From Nonomuraea pusilla (GTDB lineage Bacteria > Actinomycetota > Actinomycetes > Streptosporangiales > Streptosporangiaceae): 64,000 bases of DNA. The notes beneath the pieces were generated by a model. That model saw only the letters and a list, made by a program, of their open reading frames with translations. It was not told the DNA's origin and ran no database searches. The stretch is from the NCBI RefSeq assembly GCF_900109355.1, contig NZ_FOBF01000006.1, positions 1 through 64,000 of the forward strand, read 5' to 3'. This document shows positions 59,592-64,000 of the stretch, one piece after another (within the stretch, counting starts at the first letter, position 1; each line of letters opens with the position of its first letter). The position numbers were made by a program, and so were the translations under genes.

Positions 59592-60953
59592 TCAGGTGGG
59601 GCCGGTGGGCTCGGCGAAGCGGCCGTAGCCGCCGCGGAAGAACAGCAGCGGGCCGCCCTCGGCGTACGTGTCGAGCCGCAGCACGCGGGCCACGACGATC
59701 ACGTGGTCGCCCGCCGGGTGCTCGGCCTCCACCGCGCAGTCCATCCACGCCAGCGCCCCGTCGAGCACGGGCCCGCCGCCGGGGGAGGCGGTCCACCCCA
59801 GCCCGGCGAACTTGTCGCCGCCCCTGGACGCCATCCGCAGGCAGACGGCCCGCTGGTGCTCGCCCAGGACGTTCACCGTGACCGTCCCGGCGCCGCGCAC
59901 CCTGGGCCAGCTCGTGCTGGTGTGCGCGACGCAGAACGCGACGAGCGGCGGGTCGAGCGAGACCGAGGTGAAGGAGTTGGCCGCCAGACCACAGGGACGG
60001 CCGTCGCCCGGATCGAGCGCGGTGATCGCCACAACGCCGGTGGCGAACCGGCCCAGCACCTCACGGAACCTTCCACCGTCAACCCCGCCCCGCACACCCC
60101 GTCCACCAGGCCGTGAGGCGCCGACACAGGCGGCACCGACGACGGCGGGGGCGACGGACCGGGAGGCGGCGATGCCGCTGGGTTTGGGGAGGACGTCGGG
60201 CGAACGGAGGACGTTCGGCGCGCCCAGGACGTCGGGCGAACGGAGGATGTCCGTCGCGCCCAGGACGTTGGGCGAACCCAGGACGTCTGGCGCGCCCGGG
60301 ACGTCGCGTGTGGGGAGAACGTCCGGCGCGTGCAGGACGTTGCGCGTGGGGAGGACGCCAGGCACGGGAGGGACGTCGACTATGCGCCGCGGGCCGGCTG
60401 TGGGGACGGCGTGCGCGGCGCGGCTTGGATCGGCGGGAGGAAGGAGGCCGGCCACGCCCCCCGCCTGAGGCGTGGGAAGGGCGACGGGTGCGGTCGGTGG
60501 ATCGGTGCTGGTAGGCGCGTCGGGGTCGCGGTGGCTTTCCGTGGGAAGGGCGTCCGGCGCGCGGGTGATGTCAGGTGGGTGGACTCCGGCTTTCCATGCC
60601 GCGCCGGCTGTTTTCTCTGGGGCGCCTCCGGTTCTGCGTGTGGTGCCACCGGTCTTCCGTCTGTGGCCGCCTGGCTTGTAGCCGGCGGTCTTGTGCGCCT
60701 GGCCTCGGGGGCCGGCGCCGTTCAGGCTCCTGGCCTGGCCTGCCTGGCTGCCGCCGTCCGGTGGTCCGAGCCGTCCCGGCGGGACGGCGCCGTTCGACGT
60801 CGTGGGCAGGTTCGGTGGGTTGCCGCCGGTCAGGGGCAGGGGGTGGCCCTGGTCGTCGGCGTCCGTGTGACGGCTGGATGGGGTGGTGGGCTGGGGTGCG
60901 GCCGTTCGGGGGCGGCAGTCGTTCGGTGCGGTGAGCTGGGGGTGCCCGCCCAT
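59592..60953 (-). CDS. flavin reductase-like protein with long repetitive N-terminal extension
   Basis: The last ~155 residues are a flavin-reductase domain (FREVLGRFATGVVAITA, LAANSFTSVSLDPPLVAFCV, TVNVLGEHQRAVCLRMAS, DHVIVVARVLRL), which binds FMN and supplies reduced flavin to a monooxygenase. The ~290 residues before it are Pro/Thr/Arg-rich, with repeats like PDVLGAPNVLRSPDVL. The extension looks translated: GAGGAGG lies seven bases before the ATG at 60953, behind a consensus promoter and operator, and its codons are GC-rich in third position. Without it no good start exists near the domain. Normal family length is 160-190. Confidence 0.85.
   Translation of the reverse strand: MGGHPQLTAPNDCRPRTAAPQPTTPSSRHTDADDQGHPLPLTGGNPPNLPTTSNGAVPPGRLGPPDGGSQAGQARSLNGAGPRGQAHKTAGYKPGGHRRKTGGTTRRTGGAPEKTAGAAWKAGVHPPDITRAPDALPTESHRDPDAPTSTDPPTAPVALPTPQAGGVAGLLPPADPSRAAHAVPTAGPRRIVDVPPVPGVLPTRNVLHAPDVLPTRDVPGAPDVLGSPNVLGATDILRSPDVLGAPNVLRSPDVLPKPSGIAASRSVAPAVVGAACVGASRPGGRGVRGGVDGGRFREVLGRFATGVVAITALDPGDGRPCGLAANSFTSVSLDPPLVAFCVAHTSTSWPRVRGAGTVTVNVLGEHQRAVCLRMASRGGDKFAGLGWTASPGGGPVLDGALAWMDCAVEAEHPAGDHVIVVARVLRLDTYAEGGPLLFFRGGYGRFAEPTGPT
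60185..60370 (-). repeat. degenerate 24-30-bp repeats in the flavin reductase extension
   Basis: GGCGAACGGAGGACGTTC-like units encode PDVLGSPNVLGATDIL-type heptads. Copies are diverged, so the expansion is older than those in the PucR and kinase genes. Confidence 0.75.
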
Positions 60954-60990
60954 GTGTCGCCTCCTCGTCCGCGACGCGCCAGGGAAACAA

Positions 60991-61036
60991 CCAAGCGCTT
61001 GCTTGGACGCTAGGCCGATCCCCGATACCCTGTCAA
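60991..61036 (-). promoter_or_regulatory. promoter and TetR-type operator of the flavin reductase gene
   Basis: On the minus strand TTGACA (61036-61031), 18-bp spacer, TAGCGT (61012-61007). Directly after it, over the expected transcription start, lies CCAAGC-GCTT-GCTTGG (60991-61006), an inverted repeat typical of TetR sites. Confidence 0.85.
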
Positions 61037-61382
61037 GCGCGCCCAGGGGCGGATGAAACCATCCGTCGCGGCAGGCAGATTCCGTCCCGGCATCGCGAAC
61101 GGCCCCTCTCCGCCACGGCGGGAGGGCCGATGATGTGGGCGGGGCGTCGACGGCGACGTCCTCACGGCGGCTCTGACTTGGGGGCGGCGGACGTGAGCGG
61201 TTCCGGCTCGACGGCGGGCACGGCGACAGGTGTCGCAGCGGGAACGGCGGCAGTCGACGCGGCCGGCGCGGCTCGCGTGGCTCACGCGAGAGCGGTTCGC
61301 GGGTGCTCGACCTGGTTCGTCCGATGGGACGAGAGGAGCCCGCCCGGAGGGGCCGAGTGCGTCCCCCGCGGGATGGAAATGG
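61037..61382. other. gene-free stretch
   Basis: About 350 bp of high-GC sequence with open frames on both strands but no ribosome site, conserved motif or consistent codon use. I see no gene in it. Confidence 0.4.
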
Positions 61383-61423
61383 AAAACGCGCCCTGGCGGG
61401 CGTGGGGGACCCGCCAGGACGCG
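61383..61423 (-). terminator. rho-independent terminator with U-tract (minus strand)
   Basis: CCTGGCGGG (61392-61400) pairs with CCCGCCAGG (61410-61418), extended by a CGCG/CGCG stem after one mismatch; on the minus strand it runs straight into TTTT. It is 57 bp past the stop of the small gene at 61480. Confidence 0.85.
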
Positions 61424-61479
61424 CTTCCTGCCGTGTGCGGCGGCGTCAGGACTCCGGCGAGGGATGGAGTCCTGGACCG

Positions 61480-61788
61480 TCAGTCCGCCCACGGAGTCGA
61501 TGGGGGAGCGTGCAGGCTCGCGACGCGCGTGGCCTTCGGCGATGCGGTGAGCTGCACCAAAGGGGTCATCGATGGGTGCGGGACGGGGGCGCCACCCTCC
61601 TCGTTCCAGACTAAGGATCCGTCGTCGCACCTCATGGTGAGCTCTCCGGGCATCACCTGCGCGAACGCGCTCTTCCCCTGGCAGGTGTGGGTTAATCCCC
61701 CCTGACTCAATGCGTAACGCAGTGAACGCATTGCATCACGAGGGTCATGCCAGGGCAGGAATGCTGTACTCGCGCGGCCCGGCGGCAC
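61480..61788 (-). CDS. small protein of unknown function, divergent from GntR
   Basis: About 102 residues from GTG 61788, or 83 from the ATG at 61731 (MRSLRYALSQGGLTHTCQGK). The middle (AFAQVMPGELTMRCDDGSLVWNEEGG) looks like a folded beta-rich domain with two cysteines. No family recognised. Support: a real terminator with U-tract downstream, a divergent regulator upstream, and residue composition unlike the random frames around it. Neither start has a strong ribosome site. Confidence 0.6.
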   Translation of the reverse strand: MPPGRASTAFLPWHDPRDAMRSLRYALSQGGLTHTCQGKSAFAQVMPGELTMRCDDGSLVWNEEGGAPVPHPSMTPLVQLTASPKATRVASLHAPPSTPWAD

Positions 61789-61822
61789 TGGCCTTCACCC
61801 CCTCACCGGCCTTTAGATGGAT

Positions 61823-61914
61823 TTGTACCAACGAATGGATGATGCGGCTGCCAAGGGGGTGCGGTCAAGGGGTTGTGGCCTGCTAGAACCAGATCGTCTA
61901 AATTGTTGGAACAA
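61823..61914. promoter_or_regulatory. paired inverted boxes in the GntR divergent promoter
   Basis: TTGTACCAAC (61823-61832) and GTTGGAACAA (61905-61914) are inverted copies with 9 of 10 positions matched, 72 bp apart, each near one of the divergent starts. Candidate GntR sites that could support looping. A weak plus promoter (TTGTGG, 18 bp, TCTAAA) lies between. Confidence 0.6.
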
Positions 61915-61925
61915 AAGGGGTGAAA

Positions 61926-62675
61926 GTGGCAAGGTCGGTGCTGTATCAGCAGGTGGCTGCGGAATTGCGACGCGCCATCTACTCGGGTGTCCTCGGCCCC
62001 GGGGCACAGCTGCCGACCGAGGCGCAGCTCATGGAAGACCATGGGGTGAGCAGGAACACCGTACGCCTGGCCTTGGGGGAGCTCGTCAACGAGGGGCTCG
62101 TCTCGCGCACGCCGCGGCGCGGAACCGTGGTCAGGGACCGGCGGCCGCTGCTCATCTACCCGCAGCGCGAGCTGGAGCCGCAGCCCAAGGGGGAGCTGCG
62201 TGAGGCGTTCGCGTACGCCGTGGCGCAGGAGGGCCGCGAGCCCAGCCAGTACATCGAGGTGCTCACGGTCTCGCCCGTCGAGGAGATCGCCAGCAGGCTG
62301 GAGCTGGCGGAAGGGGAACTGGCGGTGGTGAGACGCCGTCTGCGGTTCGTGGACGGCCAGCCGTACAACACCAACGATTCCTACTTCCCCCGCGACCTGG
62401 TCGCGGACTCCGAGATCGCACGGCCCGGCGACATCGCGCGAGGAGCGAACCGGGTGCTCGAAGAACTCGGCCACGCGCAGGTCCGCGTCGTGGACGACAT
62501 CTGGGCGCGCATGCCCAACCAGGAGGAGGCGGAGCGGCTCCAGTTGGAGCTCGGCACGCCCGTCATGGTGTACGTCCGCGTCGGTTATGACCGGTTCGAT
62601 ACGCCGGTTCGTGTCGCGGTGTCCGTTCTGCCCGCAGACAAACATCTGATCAGATACGAGCTCGACCGCCGCTAG
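61926..62675 (+). CDS. GntR-family (HutC-type) regulator with UTRA domain
   Basis: A 249-residue regulator: winged helix (SVLYQQVAAELRRAIYSGVLGPGAQLPTEAQLMEDHGVSRNTVRLALGELVNEGLVSRTPRRGTVV) and a UTRA ligand domain (residues about 85-240, PVMVYVRVGYD near the end). Ligands of the class are histidine intermediates, sugar phosphates or fatty acids; this one cannot be told. AAGGGG five bases before GTG 61926 sets the start. It is divergent from the small gene, and a hairpin follows it. Confidence 0.92.
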   Translation: MARSVLYQQVAAELRRAIYSGVLGPGAQLPTEAQLMEDHGVSRNTVRLALGELVNEGLVSRTPRRGTVVRDRRPLLIYPQRELEPQPKGELREAFAYAVAQEGREPSQYIEVLTVSPVEEIASRLELAEGELAVVRRRLRFVDGQPYNTNDSYFPRDLVADSEIARPGDIARGANRVLEELGHAQVRVVDDIWARMPNQEEAERLQLELGTPVMVYVRVGYDRFDTPVRVAVSVLPADKHLIRYELDRR

Positions 62676-62743
62676 ACGGGCTCGGTTGAAGGGGTGATCC
62701 CGCCGGCCGGGCGCAGCGAGAAATAAGCCGCCTCGCTGGCCTG

Positions 62744-62764
62744 GGGGAGTCGTGCATACTCCCC
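62744..62764 (+). terminator. weak terminator after GntR
   Basis: GGGGAGT/ACTCCCC with a 7-nt loop, followed by TAAAT. It closes the GntR unit; the AT-rich stretch after it (62766-62800) probably holds the promoter of the GNAT gene. Confidence 0.6.
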
Positions 62765-62878
62765 TAAATCGCCATTTATCCATATATATCGGGTTGAGGA
62801 CCGATTTCGGCCCTGCGCGACATTGCGTCATCACGCTCTGTGTTCACGCGCACACTCATCGCAACGAAGGGCACTCCT

Positions 62879-63481
62879 ATGCACACCACCACACTCCTTC
62901 ACCCGCTCGCCCTCCGCCCCGCCGAGCCGGCGGACCTGCCCGGCGTCCTTTCGCTCCTCGCCGACACGGCCGAGTGGCTGTACTCGCGAGGTGTCCGGCA
63001 GTGGCCGCGCGGCGGGTTCGGCCCGGAGCGCATCGAGCCGCTCATCGAGGAGCGCGTCCTGTTCCTCCTGGAGGACGAACTGCGCTACCTCGACCTCGGC
63101 GACCAGGCGCCGCCGGTGGCCACGATCGCGCTCGACAGGAACGCCGACCCGGAGTTCTGGACCAGAGCCGACCGGCCGGAGTCCGCGCTCTACGTGCACA
63201 AGCTCGCCGTGGCGCGCCCCTGGTCGGGCAGCGGGCTCGGCGACGCGCTGCTCGACTGGGCCGGGGGGACCGCCCACGCCGCGGGCCTGCCGTGGCTGCG
63301 GCTCGACTGCTCGAAGGACAACCCGCGGCTGCAGGAGTACTACCGCTCGCGCGGCTTCCGCCACGTCCGCACCGTGGACCTGCCGCACCGGGCGTCGGGG
63401 GCGCTCTTCGAGCGTCACGCGGATGATCTGCCGGTGATGGCGTTCCGCGACCTCACCGTCGCGGAACTCATCAGCGCGTAG
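62879..63481 (+). CDS. GNAT-family N-acetyltransferase
   Basis: A 200-residue single-domain acetyltransferase: ALRPAEPADLPGVLSLLADTAEWLYSRGV, the beta4/acetyl-CoA segment [55 protein letters not shown] precedes the ATG at 62879. The RxxGxG loop is replaced by RPWSGSGLG, still compatible with pyrophosphate binding. Substrate unknown. Confidence 0.9.
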   Translation: MHTTTLLHPLALRPAEPADLPGVLSLLADTAEWLYSRGVRQWPRGGFGPERIEPLIEERVLFLLEDELRYLDLGDQAPPVATIALDRNADPEFWTRADRPESALYVHKLAVARPWSGSGLGDALLDWAGGTAHAAGLPWLRLDCSKDNPRLQEYYRSRGFRHVRTVDLPHRASGALFERHADDLPVMAFRDLTVAELISA

Positions 63482-63680
63482 GGGGCACCGAACCGATCGG
63501 CACAGCACGGATCATCGCGGCGCCGATCACCCCGAGGCGGATCGGCGCCGTACAGATCGGCGGCGTGCGGATCAGTGAGGGTGGGTCAGCGCCGTGCGGG
63601 TCGGCGCTGTGCCGATCGGTGCTCAGGGTGTCCCCGGTCCCGGGCGGCGGGGCTGCGGATCTTTTCCCGTTTTCCCTGCC
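63482..63680. repeat. degenerate ~20-bp repeats, no gene
   Basis: GATCGGCGCCGTGCG-like units recur about eight times with drift, alternating GGATCA and GATCGG. No coding evidence on either strand. Confidence 0.7.
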
Positions 63681-63683
63681 GAA

Positions 63684-63700
63684 ATGGTGCAGAGCACCAT
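63684..63700 (+). promoter_or_regulatory. operator palindrome before cutC
   Basis: ATGGTGC, spacer AGA, GCACCAT: perfect 7-bp arms, ending two bases before the -10 TAGCCT (63702-63707) of the cutC-like gene. The regulator is not identified. Confidence 0.75.
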
Positions 63701-63714
63701 ATAGCCTCTCCTCC

Positions 63715-64000
63715 ATGACCGGATCCCTCCTCGAGGTGATCGCGCTGAACGTGCGCGACGCCCTCGCCGCCGAACAGGGCGGTGCCGACCGGCTGGAGGT
63801 CGTCGCCGACATGTCGGTCGGCGGGCTGACCCCCGCGCCGGAGACGGTCGCCGCGATCGCCGCCGAGTGCCCCCTTCCCCAGATGGTGATGCTGCGCTGC
63901 GACGCCGGTTTCACCGCCGACCCGGACGTCCTCGCCCGGCTCACGCGCGACGCCAAGGCGCTGGCCCAGGCAGGGGCGGCCGGGTTCGTCTTCGGGTTCC
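63715..64000 (+). CDS. cutC: CutC-family protein (truncated at the right edge)
   Basis: The first 95 codons of a CutC-type TIM-barrel protein: LEVIALNVRDALAAEQGGADRLEVV, DMSVGGLTPAPETVAAIA and VMLRCDAGFTADPDVL, where homologues carry the IRPR-type strand. Although called copper homeostasis proteins, their reaction is disputed. TAGCCT seven bases before the ATG gives a leaderless start under the palindrome at 63684-63700. The open frame runs off the window. Confidence 0.88.
   Translation, partial: MTGSLLEVIALNVRDALAAEQGGADRLEVVADMSVGGLTPAPETVAAIAAECPLPQMVMLRCDAGFTADPDVLARLTRDAKALAQAGAAGFVFGF

Noticed and set aside
61010..61630. 206-residue minus-strand open frame
   Set aside because: Arg/Pro-rich with no motif, crosses the flavin reductase promoter and the terminator hairpin; not a plausible gene.

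Overview
This 64-kb window is one dense, very high-GC stretch of an actinobacterial chromosome. GTG starts are frequent, ATGA/GTGA start-stop overlaps are common, and about a dozen genes have a TANNNT -10 box lying only 6-7 nt before the start codon, which points to leaderless mRNAs. Gene content (PASTA kinases, TetR-MmpL pair, SigJ-type ECF sigma factor, NgcEFG sugar importer, MEP-pathway genes) fits a Streptosporangiales organism such as Nonomuraea; that placement is inference from gene style, not from a marker gene. I see no rRNA, tRNA, CRISPR array, prophage or insertion sequence. The window opens inside a PucR-type regulator and closes inside cutC.

Layout. 1-4.6 kb: repeat-laden PucR regulator, TetR regulator, aldehyde dehydrogenase. 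4.6-11.2 kb: secreted trypsin-like protease, dxr and ispG (isoprenoid MEP pathway), secreted S33 peptidase, DUF4081-GNAT acetyltransferase. 11.2-16.3 kb: HipA-like kinase/DUF3037 pair and two membrane Ser/Thr kinases, the second with three PASTA domains. 16.3-26.3 kb: TetR-MmpL pair with a clean operator, PhyH-like dioxygenase/TetR, cupin/ArsR-rhodanese, dienelactone hydrolase, HSL-type esterase, pentapeptide-repeat membrane protein, two-TM potassium channel. 26.5-31.1 kb: CHAP hydrolase with a long repetitive tail and a third membrane kinase. 31.2-41.3 kb: S33 peptidase, a redox/cyclic-nucleotide-linked histidine kinase with a response regulator-thioredoxin reductase fusion, TetR/SDR, SigJ-like sigma factor, ThuA-like protein, dehalogenase-like hydrolase, toroid-repeat protein, MerR.

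41.3-54.9 kb: LysR, then an amino-sugar module: N-acetylglucosamine-type kinase, RpiR regulator and the NgcEFG importer with no ATPase gene, followed by an APH-type kinase, metE/LysR, a KstR2-like TetR with AlkD, and a cytosolic GH3 (NagZ-type) glycosidase behind a perfect palindrome. Together these could import chitobiose/GlcNAc, cleave it and phosphorylate it; the link between the GH3 and the importer is inference. 55-64 kb: NIPSNAP protein, two tandem small secreted Asn-rich proteins, ATP-grasp enzyme, SDR, DUF2252 protein, a flavin reductase with an unusual ~290-residue repetitive N-terminal extension behind a strong promoter/operator, a small unknown protein divergent from a GntR regulator, GNAT, and the start of cutC.

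Two features run through the window: in-frame tandem-repeat expansions (12-, 15-, 18-, 36-, 39-bp units) inside otherwise ordinary genes, and well-formed palindromic operators at promoters, of which I could place about a dozen.
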